From assembly GCA_958296245.1 (NCBI GenBank), contig OY282458.1, positions 186,001 to 250,000 on the forward strand: a DNA stretch of 64,000 nt, given 5' to 3'. The position numbers were made by a program, and so were the translations under genes. Below are positions 26,050-34,722 of this stretch, one piece after another (position 1 is the stretch's first letter; each line of letters begins with the position of its first letter). Below the pieces are notes generated by a model. The model saw only the letters and a program-made list of their open reading frames with translations. It ran no database searches and was not told where the DNA came from. Source of the stretch: an uncultured Dehalococcoidia bacterium. Its GTDB lineage: Bacteria > Chloroflexota > Dehalococcoidia > Lucifugimonadales > G958296245.

Positions 26050-27024
26050 CTACCGGCGCATGGTCACCCGGAACACCCGCCGTTCCTTGCCTCCGAGGTC
26101 GTACTTGTAACGCTCCCCTCCCCTGAGGAAGTCGAAAGAGCGCTTGCCGGCCTCAATCGCCTGCTTGATGGCCAACGCCGTATTTAGCAGGCCGACGCTC
26201 AGTCTGGAATAGCCCAGATCGTAGCCGTTATTGTACAGCAAATAGGAGTCCATGTAGTCGAAGCAGATGCAACCGGCGATCCTGACGGCGTTCAACTCGA
26301 GGAAGGCCAGCTTGAAATGGCCGCTGGCGCTCAGTTCGACCGCGGCCTCCGTGAAAAACTGCTCACGCTCCGCCGTCATGAAGTCCTTCTTGTCGGGCCG
26401 GCTGCCGCGGTGCAGCCGGAAGAAGTCCGACATGTCGCCTGATAGGGTGGCGGGGTCCTGATAGACCTGCTGCGCGAAGGCGCCTGAGGCGTCCAGGCGC
26501 CGCAGCTTCCGCCGCAACTCGTGCCTGTTCTTCTTTCGCAGCGAGGCGACGAAGGCGTCCCACGTGCTGGGGAGGGATGCAACCGGGGCTACGTCCTCCA
26601 CCTCCACCTTGACGGTATAGCCCCACTTCTCCCCCTGAGGCGGGATATATTGGAGGGTCGGGGAGGATTCCGGCACGGACTGCAACTCGATCCGGGATGG
26701 CTGCCTGTTCAGGTATTCGAACAGCGCCGGGTAGAAGGCCTCTTCACTCCCTTGACGGACGAGGAAGTCGTTGTAGTCGCAGACGTCGGTGTCTCCGATG
26801 AAGTGGAGGACGCCGCCGGTCTCCCTGAGGGGCGCGATTCCAAGCAGGGAGCCGTTGCTCCTCACCGACAGCAATCGGAGCTCGGAGCTGCGCCCGAAGC
26901 TCTCCCACCATATCCTATGCCACACGGGGGTTACGAATACGGTGTTGGTGGAGCAGAAGGGGAGGAGACCCTCCCATTCTTCCCGCAGACCGTCGAAATC
27001 GTGCAGGCTGATGTCTGGGCGCAC
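26050..27024 (-). CDS. FemAB/BioF2-like GNAT-fold acyltransferase
   Basis: The 324-aa protein has the double-GNAT pattern of the FemAB / BioF2-like (CelD) group. An N-terminal HDFDGLREEWEGLLP...TVFVTPVWHRIWWESFG leads to a second GNAT half with LRKKNRHELRRKLRRL, FKLAFLELNAVRIAGCICF and a C-terminal YLLYNNGYDLGYSRLSVG...AIKQAIEAGKRSFDFLRGGERYKYDLG. Members transfer aminoacyl or acyl groups in cell-wall or exopolysaccharide synthesis. The GTG at 27024 is 2 bases after the folE stop codon, so the two are translationally linked; longer frames are non-coding in character. Substrate unknown. Confidence 0.82.
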   Translation of the reverse strand: MRPDISLHDFDGLREEWEGLLPFCSTNTVFVTPVWHRIWWESFGRSSELRLLSVRSNGSLLGIAPLRETGGVLHFIGDTDVCDYNDFLVRQGSEEAFYPALFEYLNRQPSRIELQSVPESSPTLQYIPPQGEKWGYTVKVEVEDVAPVASLPSTWDAFVASLRKKNRHELRRKLRRLDASGAFAQQVYQDPATLSGDMSDFFRLHRGSRPDKKDFMTAEREQFFTEAAVELSASGHFKLAFLELNAVRIAGCICFDYMDSYLLYNNGYDLGYSRLSVGLLNTALAIKQAIEAGKRSFDFLRGGERYKYDLGGKERRVFRVTMRR

Positions 27025-27026
27025 CC

Positions 27027-27584
27027 TTAGACTATCTCCAGCAGGGCGTTGAATTCGTCCATCCTCGCCCGCTGCGTCAGGACCCCTCGGCTTGCGGAGG
27101 TCACGACGACGGCGCCGGGCTTCCTTGCGCCGCGGATAGCGACGCATAGGTGCTCGGCGCGGAGCACGACGGCAACCCCCGCGGGTTTGGCCGCCCCGTC
27201 TATGGCGTCCGCGAGCTGCCCGGTCAGCCGTTCCTGGAGTTGGGGGCGCCTCGCCAGCACGTCCAGCGCCCTGGCGAGCTTGCTGATCCCGACCACCCGG
27301 CCATCCGGCACGTAGCCTATGTCAGCACTGCCGTAGAAGGGGAGGAAGTGGTGCTCGCATATCGAGAAGAAATGGATGTCCTTCAGGACGACGATACCCT
27401 CGTGTTCTTCCTCGAAGCCCGTCTCCAGCAGGTCGGTGGGATCCTCCCCGATACCGGAGAAGAGTTCGCCGTACATCCGGGCGACGCGGTCAGGGGTGCC
27501 CCTGAGGCCGTCCCTGCCCGGATCATCGCCGATGGCGCAGAGGATGGAGGCTACGGCCTCCCTGATTCTGCCCTCGTCTACCAA
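27027..27584 (-). CDS. folE: GTP cyclohydrolase I (FolE)
   Basis: The 185-aa enzyme opens GTP to dihydroneopterin triphosphate, the first step of folate-type pterin synthesis. Zinc ligands are Cys and His in SICEHHFLPFYG and Cys in LRAEHLCVAIRG; VGISKLARALDVLARRPQLQERLT is the conserved helix. The TTG at 27584 is chosen because it gives the normal family start (LVDEGRIREAVASILCAIG) with GAGG 8 bases upstream. The frame is open to another TTG at 27698, but this would add 38 Pro/Arg-rich residues. It would supply tetrahydrofolate for glyA and the methyltransferase at 0.3-1.3 kb. Confidence 0.93.
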   Translation of the reverse strand: MVDEGRIREAVASILCAIGDDPGRDGLRGTPDRVARMYGELFSGIGEDPTDLLETGFEEEHEGIVVLKDIHFFSICEHHFLPFYGSADIGYVPDGRVVGISKLARALDVLARRPQLQERLTGQLADAIDGAAKPAGVAVVLRAEHLCVAIRGARKPGAVVVTSASRGVLTQRARMDEFNALLEIV

Positions 27585-27775
27585 GTGCGCATCCTCACCG
27601 CGCCGGCTTGGGAAGGGGCCCGTGGTCGTCTTCGCACGGGGTGGTAGAGGCGTACCCACGATTGGGCCCTTGGGCGGGAGCGCGGAGGCGCGCGGCAACG
27701 ATCATCAACCAACCGTCAACCTAACACATCGTACTCTGTCCGGCAACCTGCGGAGAGGTGACGAAAGGTGACGAA

Positions 27776-27937
27776 AACTGTTCAGTCTTCGTGAGGATTG
27801 GCGTAGCCCCGATGAAGCAGTCGGCTTTGATCCCCACCCGCCCGCCCCTTGGTTAACCGGGGGCACAGCCCCCAGACCCCCTGCCGGAGGGGAGAATCCT
27901 CTCTGGGACTTCCCCCTTCAGGTCTCACAGAGACTGA
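27776..27937 (-). repeat. Element A copy 4, abutting a transposase remnant
   Basis: Starts AACTGTTCAGTCTTCGTGAGG at 27776 and carries the conserved interior on the minus strand. The far end stops at CTCACAGAGACTGA (27937), missing the last bases of the terminal repeat. The transposase remnant begins at that point. Confidence 0.8.
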
Positions 27938-28217
27938 GGAAGTGAGTTCGCGGCGGAGTTCGAGCGTGAGTGTGAGCGGCGCGGGGTGAGGCTGTTCGTG
28001 CTGCCCCCGCGCTCACCTAAGCTCAATGGTCACGTCGAGCGTGCACAGCGCACTCACACCGAGGAGTTCCACGAGATATACGACGGAGACCTCGAAGTAC
28101 CGCGCACTGCGTCAGTGGGAGCAGGTCTACAACACCGTGCGCCCTCACCAGTCCCTGGGATACCCGACCCCCAGCGAGTACCTGAGACGGACCGGGCTAT
28201 CATCGGAAAGGAGGTGA
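27938..28217 (+). pseudogene. IS481/IS3-like transposase, C-terminal remnant
   Basis: Translating plus-strand frames gives FAAEFERECERRGVRLFVLPP, then RSPKLNGHVERAQRTHTEEF. After a frame change around 28095-28105 it continues YRALRQWEQVYNTVRPHQSLG and YPTPSEYLRR. This is the C-terminal part of an integrase-core (rve) transposase: the 'P..N...E...' catalytic-end segment and the terminal 'W...YN..RPH.sLgy.tP' signature. The N-terminal half is absent and the frame is broken, so it is a decayed copy. No IS ends are seen. The next gene, glyA, has its own promoter just downstream. Confidence 0.8.
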
Positions 28218-28250
28218 TGTGTACGGGATGTACTGAACGAGTATAGAGGT

Positions 28251-28280
28251 TTGACACCCGTCGGGCGGAGTGACTAGACT
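28251..28280 (+). promoter_or_regulatory. Promoter of glyA
   Basis: TTGACA (28251-28256), 18-base spacer, TAGACT (28275-28280). Transcription would begin near 28287. Confidence 0.55.
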
Positions 28281-28311
28281 ACCGCGATCACCCGCGTCAC
28301 CGGCCTATAAA

Positions 28312-29832
28312 TTGCGAGAATCTCCATTGGCTGCCTACCTAGCGGAGGCCGTGAGCTCCGGCAAACCGCCGAGCCCGGGCTTCGTTGCCTACTTGGCGTC
28401 CTTGGAGCGGATCGGCGCGGTGTCGCCGGAAGTGGCGAGGGCCATCGTTTCGGAGGTAGCCGACCAGCGCCGGAACCTCAAGATGATCGCCAGCGAGAAC
28501 TACTCGTCGCTGGCCGTCCAACTCGCCCAAGGGAACCTGCTCACCGACAAGTACGCCGAGGGGGTGCCGCGCCACCGCTTCTACGCCGGCTGCGATAACG
28601 TCGACGCCATCGAGGAGCGCGCGGCAGCCTTGGCGCGCTCCCTGTTCGGCGCCGATCACTCCTACGTTCAGCCGCATTCGGGCGCGGACGCCAACCTGGT
28701 CGCCTACTGGGCGATACTGTCGGCCCGCGTGCAGGCGCCGTTCATGGAGCGGATGGGGCGGACGGACCCTTCGGCGCTCAGCAGCGGGGAATGGCGCGAG
28801 CTGCGGGCTGCGATGGGCAACCAGCGGCTCCTGGGGATGGACCTATACGCCGGCGGGCACCTTACGCACGGGTACCGGCATAACGTCTCGGGCCGCATGT
28901 TCGACGCTGCATCCTATGGCGTGGACCCGGAGACGAAGTTGCTGGACTACGACAGGATACGGGAGCAGGCCAGGGAGTTCAGGCCCCTGATCCTTCTGGC
29001 CGGATACAGCGCGTATTCCAGACGCATAGACTTTGCGGCGTTCCGGGAGATAGCTGACGAGGTCGGCGCGGTGTTCATGGTGGACATGGCGCACTTTGCG
29101 GGCCTGGTGGCCGGCAGGGTCTTCCAGGGAGACCACGACCCGGTGGCCCACGCCGACGTCGTAACGACCACGACCCATAAGACGCTGCGCGGCCCGCGGG
29201 GGGGGATGGTGCTTTGCCGGGAGGAGTTTGCCGAGCAGGTCAATAAGGGGTGCCCCCTAGTGCTTGGGGGGCCGCTGCCCCACGTCATGGCGGCCAAGGC
29301 CGTGGCCCTTCAGGAAGCGAGCACCCAGGGGTTCAGGGAATATGCCGCAGGCGTCGTGTCGAATGCCTCTGCATTGGCCGGCTACTGCTTGGAGGAGGGG
29401 ATGGACGTGCTGACGGGCGGCAGCGACAACCACCTGATGCTGCTGGACGTGACTCCGTTCGGCTTGACGGGGCGCCAGGCGGAGGCGGCGGTGCGCGGGG
29501 CCCGAGTCACCCTGAACCGCAATACCCTGCCATTCGACCCCAACGGGCCCTGGTACGCCAGCGGCCTGCGCCTGGGGACCCCCGCCCTGACGACGTTGGG
29601 TATGGGGAAGGATGAGATGAGGGAGGTTGCGTCGATCCTGAAGCTGGTGCTCGCCGGCACGCGAGCCGCGGTCATCGCCAAGGGTAGAAGCGCCGGTCAG
29701 TTCAGCAAGGCCCGCTACACCACGGACGTCTCGGCGCTGCGCGAGGCCCGAGACCGGGTAGCGGGCCTGCTGAGTCGTTACCCCGTGTACCCCGAACTGG
29801 ACGTCGAATACCTTCAGCGCGTCTTCGGATAG
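28312..29832 (+). CDS. glyA: Serine hydroxymethyltransferase (long form)
   Basis: The PLP enzyme interconverts serine and glycine with tetrahydrofolate as one-carbon acceptor. It has RRNLKMIASENYSS, YAEGVPRHRFYAGC and the PLP-lysine segment TTTTHKTLRGPRGG (Lys290 in this numbering). At about 506 aa it is longer than the common 415-430 aa, owing to an N-terminal extension and an insertion around ILSARVQAPFMERMGRTDP, as in other long-form bacterial SHMTs. The frame is open from a GTG at 28270, but the predicted transcription start lies after it, so the TTG at 28312 is preferred; no clear ribosome site supports either. Convergent with rnc. Confidence 0.93.
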   Translation: MRESPLAAYLAEAVSSGKPPSPGFVAYLASLERIGAVSPEVARAIVSEVADQRRNLKMIASENYSSLAVQLAQGNLLTDKYAEGVPRHRFYAGCDNVDAIEERAAALARSLFGADHSYVQPHSGADANLVAYWAILSARVQAPFMERMGRTDPSALSSGEWRELRAAMGNQRLLGMDLYAGGHLTHGYRHNVSGRMFDAASYGVDPETKLLDYDRIREQAREFRPLILLAGYSAYSRRIDFAAFREIADEVGAVFMVDMAHFAGLVAGRVFQGDHDPVAHADVVTTTTHKTLRGPRGGMVLCREEFAEQVNKGCPLVLGGPLPHVMAAKAVALQEASTQGFREYAAGVVSNASALAGYCLEEGMDVLTGGSDNHLMLLDVTPFGLTGRQAEAAVRGARVTLNRNTLPFDPNGPWYASGLRLGTPALTTLGMGKDEMREVASILKLVLAGTRAAVIAKGRSAGQFSKARYTTDVSALREARDRVAGLLSRYPVYPELDVEYLQRVFG

Positions 29833-29858
29833 CCGTTGGGGCCGCTGGCAACGGCCTG

Positions 29859-30584
29859 CTAGTCCAACCCCATGGCCTTGAGGGCTGCGGCGGCGGCGGC
29901 CTGCTCGGCCCACCCCTTGCGCGTCCCGGAACCCCTTCCCGCAACCATCCCGTCCACCAGCACGTCGGCGGTGAATTCGCGGGCGTGATCCTTGCCGGAG
30001 ACGCGGACCACCTCGTAAGCAGGCGGCGCGAGGCCCCGCGACTGCACCGCCTCCTGAAGTGTGGACTTCGGGCTCTTGGCGAGTCCGGCAGTGCCGGCCT
30101 CGGCCAGGTCTCCCCCCATCTGGGCGGCGACGAACAGACGGACGGCATCGTAACCCTGGTCCAAGAAGAGGGCGCCCGCCACCGCTTCCAGCGCCCCGGC
30201 GAGATTGGAGTCCCGGCGGCGGCCGCCGCCTTCCTCTTCACCCTTGCCGAGGCAGAGGTAGTCGCCGAGGCGCAGGCGCCGAGCCAACGCGGCCAGGGCG
30301 GCGCCGCGCACCAAGGAGGTCCTGGCTTGGGTCAGCTCGCCCTCAGACCACCCAGGGCGCATCTCGTAGAGTTCCCGGGCCACCACTAAGCCGATGACCG
30401 CGTCGCCCAAGAACTCGAGGCGTTCGTTGGATTGCGGCGGGGCGCCCGGATTCTCGTTGGCAAACGAGCTGTGAGTCAGCGCCAGTCTGAGGAGTCGTTT
30501 GTCGCTGAACGCAACCCCTAGTTCGCGCTCCAAGCTTTCCGTCCACTGCTGCCCGGCGCAGGCCTCCGTCGGCGCAGTCTCCAA
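29859..30584 (-). CDS. rnc: Ribonuclease III
   Basis: The 241-aa double-strand-specific endonuclease processes rRNA precursors and regulatory RNAs. The catalytic signature NERLEFLGDAVIGLVVAREL is intact, followed by EAVAGALFLDQG with the second acidic pair. A C-terminal double-stranded RNA-binding domain runs from SPKSTLQEAVQSRG to AEQAAAAAALKAMG. The TTG start at 30584 has GGGGAGG 8 bases upstream. It stands alone, with a repeat element on its upstream side and glyA converging on its end. Confidence 0.95.
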   Translation of the reverse strand: METAPTEACAGQQWTESLERELGVAFSDKRLLRLALTHSSFANENPGAPPQSNERLEFLGDAVIGLVVARELYEMRPGWSEGELTQARTSLVRGAALAALARRLRLGDYLCLGKGEEEGGGRRRDSNLAGALEAVAGALFLDQGYDAVRLFVAAQMGGDLAEAGTAGLAKSPKSTLQEAVQSRGLAPPAYEVVRVSGKDHAREFTADVLVDGMVAGRGSGTRKGWAEQAAAAAALKAMGLD

Positions 30585-30632
30585 AAGCGTAACCTCCCCG
30601 GTCTTTGCGGTGTCCCGATTCCGTACCTTCCG

Positions 30633-30766
30633 TAACCCGTTCCGACTTCGTGAGGCCTCTTCGAGTGGCGTAGCCCCCGATAAAAGCAGACGCCTTTAAT
30701 TCCCACCCGCCCGCCCCTTGGTAACCGGGGCACAGCCCCCAGACCCCCAGAGGGGAGGACCTCAGG
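30633..30766 (-). repeat. Element A copy 5 (diverged)
   Basis: ACCCGTTCCGACTTCGTGAGG, then GTAGCCCCCGATAAAAGCAG and CCCACCCGCCCGCCCCTTGG on the minus-strand orientation; the far terminal repeat is lost. Bases 30795-30823 resemble 33781-33808 (CACCCYNGTAATTYC then GCAGCCTGCT), another short repeat. No gene is seen in 30585-30888. Confidence 0.7.
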
Positions 30767-30888
30767 CTCCCGGCAACGGGAAACTGCGCCCTCTCACACC
30801 CCTGTAATTCCGCAGCCTGCTAGAACTCCCTGCCAACGCAGCCGCACTAGCTCCGGGGGATGCTCGGCAGGGGCGAGCGTCCGGCCCG

Positions 30889-31437
30889 CTACTCCGGCAG
30901 GTCGGACTCGACCCCTTCCTCCAGCTCTACCTCCAGGGTCCTGAGTACCCGGCCCACCATGGTGTAGTAGCCCACCAGGACGATTAGGTCGACGGTCTGG
31001 CGGGGCCCCAGCAGGTGCTCGACGGCCTGGAAGGTGCGGTCCGTCAGGGCGCCGGTCCCGGTTATCTCCCTGGCAGCCTGGATGAATATGCCCTCCTTGG
31101 CCGGAAGGCCCATTGGCCCTTTGCCGCTTCGGATAGCCTCGATGACCTCCTCGCGCACCCCTGCTTGGCGCGCGACCGCCGCATGGTGCGCCCATTCGTA
31201 GTGGATGCCCAACTCGCGCGCCGTGCTCAGGATCGCCGTCTCTCTGGCGGCGTCGCTCAGGGGGCAGCGGTAGCGTATGTACTCCCCCAGCGCGGCGACC
31301 CTCTCGGCGGCCTCGGGGCTGTTCAGGAGGGCGCGGAACAGGTTGGGCATACCTCCTCGCGTCTCCCGGATGTGGTCGTGAATCGGGTGGGCTTCCGCCG
31401 GCAGGTCCTGCCTGGACATGAGCGGCAATCTTGCCAT
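30889..31437 (-). CDS. Carboxymuconolactone decarboxylase / AhpD-like family protein
   Basis: The 182-aa all-helical protein shows the family helix SDAARETAILSTARELGIHYEWAHHAAVARQAGV, with the conserved YEWxxH. The two-cysteine CxxC site of peroxidase-type AhpD is absent, so it resembles the gamma-carboxymuconolactone-decarboxylase-like branch. A second conserved block is LLGPRQTVDLIVLVGYYTMVGRVL. It is 18 bases downstream of pncB on the same strand. Enzymatic role is uncertain: a decarboxylase or hydrolase of small cyclic acids is possible. Confidence 0.83.
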   Translation of the reverse strand: MARLPLMSRQDLPAEAHPIHDHIRETRGGMPNLFRALLNSPEAAERVAALGEYIRYRCPLSDAARETAILSTARELGIHYEWAHHAAVARQAGVREEVIEAIRSGKGPMGLPAKEGIFIQAAREITGTGALTDRTFQAVEHLLGPRQTVDLIVLVGYYTMVGRVLRTLEVELEEGVESDLPE

Positions 31438-31455
31438 GATTCGTCCTCCTTACGT

Positions 31456-32862
31456 CTACCCTTGCATCGGCGCCGCCCGGGACACTCGCCCCGAGACAGC
31501 GGCGGCGAGAGACCGCCCAAGCCGGTCCAGCTTAGGGCTCACCGTGACCTCGTATCTGGCCGGAGAGCGTATCTTACCGTACCTGCCGGGCAGCGCCGCA
31601 AACTCCCGGGCGAAGCGGGACCTCAGCTCAGCGAGAGACGACGGCTCGGACGTTCTCCTTCCGTCCGCCATCAGCCCATGGAGCAGAGGCTCGCAGCCCT
31701 CCGGCGCGGGTTCGTCCGCCGCCGCGATCACGTCCCCTGAGTAGCTGCCGCCGCCGCCCCGCGACCGGTACACCTGCTTGGGCCCCGGCAGGTTTGATTT
31801 CCCGTGGCTCAGCTTCAAAGTCGGTCGGCCGCCATACTCGGCAAGCTTGTATACGCAGTCGGTCCAGGGCGCGTCCGCGGACACGCCCACCTTGGTCCCG
31901 ACCCCGAAGCCGTCGATGGGCGCGCCGGCGGTCAGCAGGTCGTCTATGGCGAACTCGTCGAGGCTGCCGCTGGCGAGTATCCGGACCTCGCCGAGCCCGG
32001 CCTCGTCCAGAAGCCGGCGCGCCTTCTTCGCCAGACCGAGCAGGTCGCCGCTGTCAAGCCTCACGGCGCGCAGGGAGTGGCCCATCTTCGCCATCTCTCC
32101 CGCGACGGTGATGGCGTTCCGCACACCCGACAGCGTGTCGTAGGTGTCCACCAGCAGGGTCGTCGCCTCCGGGAATGTCTCAGCGTATGCGCGGAACGCC
32201 TCCGTCTCGCTCCCGAAGCTGGTCACGAAAGAGTGCGCCATGGTGCCGAAGGTTGGTATGCCGTGGCGTTTCCCGGCGAGAACGTTGCTGGTCCCGGCAT
32301 ATCCGGCCATGTACCCGACCCTCGCCATGACGTCCGCCGCTTCCGCTCCCTGCGTCCGGCGGGCCGAGAAGTCTACGACCTCGCGGCCTCGCGCCGCCGC
32401 GACGACCCGCGCGGCCTTGCTTGCAAGGATGCAGTGCAGGTTGATCAGATTGATCAAGCCCGTCTCGACGATCTGGCCCTCTATCACCGGGGCCGTAACC
32501 TCGATGACCGGCTCGTCCGCGAAGAAGATGCTCCCCTCGCGCATCCCCCTGACGCTTCCCGTGAACCGGACGCCCGAGAGGAAGTCCAAGAAATCGGGAC
32601 CGAAGCTGCCCGTAGAGCGGAGGTAATCCACGTCCTCTTGGGGGAACCGCACGTCCTGCAGGCGGTCGAGCGCGTCCTCGATGCCGGCGGCGACGAAGTA
32701 TCCGCGGTCCGGTGGATGCGTGCGGATGAACAGGCTGAACGTGGCCTCGGCCGTGACGCCGCTTCTCCAGTAGGCCTCTGCCATAGTCAGCTGGTACAGG
32801 TCGGTGAACAGGGCGGGGGAGTTGTCGGGCTTGCCGGCCATTCTGGAGGGATTGGGGTTCAC
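31456..32862 (-). CDS. pncB: Nicotinate phosphoribosyltransferase
   Basis: The 468-aa enzyme makes nicotinate mononucleotide from nicotinate and PRPP for NAD salvage. Recognised blocks are ALFTDLYQLTMAEAYW at the N-terminus, FFADEPVIEVTAPVIEGQIVET, DFSARRTQGAEAA, GTSNVLAGKRHGIPTFGTMAHSF, VRLDSGDLLGLAKKAR and GFGVGTKVGVSADAP. The GTG at 32862 has GAGGAGG very close upstream (2-3 bases), a tight spacing. It lies between the AhpD-like gene and a flavin reductase gene, all on the minus strand. nadE elsewhere in the window completes the last step of the pathway. Confidence 0.93.
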   Translation of the reverse strand: MNPNPSRMAGKPDNSPALFTDLYQLTMAEAYWRSGVTAEATFSLFIRTHPPDRGYFVAAGIEDALDRLQDVRFPQEDVDYLRSTGSFGPDFLDFLSGVRFTGSVRGMREGSIFFADEPVIEVTAPVIEGQIVETGLINLINLHCILASKAARVVAAARGREVVDFSARRTQGAEAADVMARVGYMAGYAGTSNVLAGKRHGIPTFGTMAHSFVTSFGSETEAFRAYAETFPEATTLLVDTYDTLSGVRNAITVAGEMAKMGHSLRAVRLDSGDLLGLAKKARRLLDEAGLGEVRILASGSLDEFAIDDLLTAGAPIDGFGVGTKVGVSADAPWTDCVYKLAEYGGRPTLKLSHGKSNLPGPKQVYRSRGGGGSYSGDVIAAADEPAPEGCEPLLHGLMADGRRTSEPSSLAELRSRFAREFAALPGRYGKIRSPARYEVTVSPKLDRLGRSLAAAVSGRVSRAAPMQG

Positions 32863-32910
32863 TGCCTCCTCAGCCTGATGGGGCAGCGGAAGGCTGGCGC
32901 AGAACGGCGC

Positions 32911-33663
32911 CTAGTCTTCCTTCCAGAAGCGCTCCTCTTCGACGGTGAAGCCCCTTGGCGCCATGCGGTCCTTGACCTCTTCTATCATTCCGGGGTGGCC
33001 GCACGCGTAGACCAAGGTATCCTCCGGGCTCAGGCCGTACTTCTCGGCATACTTCTCCACGATGGTGTTCACACGGCCCTTCTCACCGCTCCACCCGTCG
33101 TTGCGCTCCTCGTCGGGTCGGCTGATGGTGGGCACGAAGGAGACCAGATCGGGGAGGTCGGATGCAAGCCTCTTCAGCTCCTCGTCGTAGACGAACTCAT
33201 CCGCGTAGCTGGCCCCCATGAGGACGTAGAACCGGTGGCCGCTGGCCTTACGGTGCAGGTAGTCCCTGAGGTAGCTGACGTATGGCACGACGCCTGTTAC
33301 GGTCGATACGAGCAGGTGGTTCGGGTACTTTGGCTTGAACGTGAAGATGCCCTTGGCGCGCGGTCTGATGGAGAGTACGTCCCCGGGCCCAAGCTCCCAC
33401 AGGAGCGGCGTCAACACGCCGTCGGGCAGCGGCACCAGCTCCACGAACAGCTCCAGCGTCTCCTCGTGCGGGGCCGACACGATGGAGTAGGCGCGCTCGA
33501 TGCCGTCCCTGCCGATGGTGCAGTACTGGCCCGCCTTGAAGGAGAAGCCTTCCGGCTTCTCGATCCACATCAACATCAGGTCGTCCGTGATGTCTCTGCG
33601 CTCGATGATCCTGGACTCGGCCAGCTTGGGCTTTGGCGGTCTGCGTCGTCTGATCGTGGTCAA
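32911..33663 (-). CDS. Ferredoxin--NADP reductase-like flavoprotein
   Basis: The 250-aa protein has the FNR two-domain fold. The FAD site is ERAYSIVSAP with the preceding FKAGQYCTI. The NAD(P) domain has TVTGVVPYVSYLRDYLH (in place of GTGIAP), VLMGASYADEFVYDEEL and YACGHPGMIEEVKDRM. It most resembles bacterial Fpr-type reductases that pass electrons between NADPH and ferredoxin or flavodoxin. It is on the same strand as the NADH-module genes upstream and pncB downstream, suggesting a role in redox balance. No ferredoxin gene is adjacent. Confidence 0.88.
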   Translation of the reverse strand: MTTIRRRRPPKPKLAESRIIERRDITDDLMLMWIEKPEGFSFKAGQYCTIGRDGIERAYSIVSAPHEETLELFVELVPLPDGVLTPLLWELGPGDVLSIRPRAKGIFTFKPKYPNHLLVSTVTGVVPYVSYLRDYLHRKASGHRFYVLMGASYADEFVYDEELKRLASDLPDLVSFVPTISRPDEERNDGWSGEKGRVNTIVEKYAEKYGLSPEDTLVYACGHPGMIEEVKDRMAPRGFTVEEERFWKED

Positions 33664-33823
33664 CGTCTGTTCACCTCTTGGCGGGGTATCGAAGCCCGCC
33701 CCTCAACCTCACGGGGCTGCGGAAGAACTTCCTTTGCTTCCCTCCAACCCCCTTCACGGCCAGGGGAATGATTCCGGGGACACCCTCGTAATTTCAGCAG
33801 CCTGCTCATATGTCATCGACCCA

Positions 33824-34681
33824 CTATCGACCGACCTCAGCCGCGAGATCGTCGAGAGTATAGCCTTCCTTCCGTACCCTCAGATCGAGATACAGGACGG
33901 CGCTCCCTATCGCCATGATGGGCATGATGACCACGACGGCGGCGCCGATTAGGATGAAGCCGACGCCGCTGTACGCAATTATTGAGGAGACTGCGACCAC
34001 CAGAGCGGCGGCGGCCATAAAGCAGGCTGCCGCCAAGAGGAGGAAGACGACGAATATCCCAAAGACCCGCCACCAACTGCCCTTGACCAGCTCGTAGGAC
34101 CTGCTCAGAGAGTCGAGGTTGCGCTTCCCTTCGATCATTATCGCCTCGGCGTGGAAGCTCCAGACTATCAGAATGAAGAAGAGCAACGGAATGCCGACCA
34201 GCACGATGGACAGGACGCCGGCCCCGATGAGGGCGAGGAGGTACACCAGGAAGGCGAATACAAGCGAGATCACCCTCTCGAACGCCCGCGTGTAGGCCGA
34301 CGCTATGTCCCACTCTTGCCCCAGCGCCTCCCTGGCGGCGGCGTATACCGTGGCCCCGGCCGCCACCGCTGAGAGAAGTACGCCAAGCGCGGTAAGCACC
34401 AACGACGCCGGTCCTTGAATCAGTCCCGCGATTGTTGCAGGGATCTGCGGCACCAGCGCGATGCCTATGAAACCCACGAAGGCCCGGGAGGAGGACAGGT
34501 AGATCGAAAACGTGGCGTTCAGGATGTCTCCGAGGGACCGCGGCGGAAGCCCCCCCGACGTCGAGCCAGCCCCGCCTTCCGGCTGGGGCGCGCCCTTAAG
34601 GGAGGCCCCGCACCCGGCGCAGAACCGGGCATCGGGTGCGTTCTCCTGTCCGCAGACCGCGCAGCTATTCTGAGGCGTCAT
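33824..34681 (-). CDS. Zinc-ribbon membrane protein (GPDP-membrane-domain-like)
   Basis: A 285-aa protein. An N-terminal zinc ribbon (CAVCGQENAPDARFCAGCG, two CxxC pairs) is joined by a Gly/Pro linker to a membrane domain with about six hydrophobic segments. The membrane part includes GDILNATFSIYLSS and EGKRNLDSLSRSYELVKGSWWRVFGIF. This arrangement matches the glycerophosphodiesterase membrane-domain / DUF7544-like families of unknown role. The ATG at 34681 is chosen because the CxxC ribbon begins at once; an earlier ATG at 34714 exists. It is 41 bases behind the FDH-alpha-like gene. It may be a membrane anchor or sensor; function unknown. Confidence 0.8.
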   Translation of the reverse strand: MTPQNSCAVCGQENAPDARFCAGCGASLKGAPQPEGGAGSTSGGLPPRSLGDILNATFSIYLSSSRAFVGFIGIALVPQIPATIAGLIQGPASLVLTALGVLLSAVAAGATVYAAAREALGQEWDIASAYTRAFERVISLVFAFLVYLLALIGAGVLSIVLVGIPLLFFILIVWSFHAEAIMIEGKRNLDSLSRSYELVKGSWWRVFGIFVVFLLLAAACFMAAAALVVAVSSIIAYSGVGFILIGAAVVVIMPIMAIGSAVLYLDLRVRKEGYTLDDLAAEVGR

Positions 34682-34722
34682 GCTCCGTCCCTGCTCGGGG
34701 TTGTGCGCCTGCATGAGGCTAT

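Noticed and set aside
27585..27698. N-terminal extension of FolE to 27698
   Set aside because: It adds 38 Pro/Arg-rich residues absent from the family, and the start there has no ribosome site.
28217..28246. Nine-codon frame (MCTGCTERV) behind a strong AAAGGAGGTGAT site
   Set aside because: It lies in the transposase remnant tail and is too short to support as a gene.
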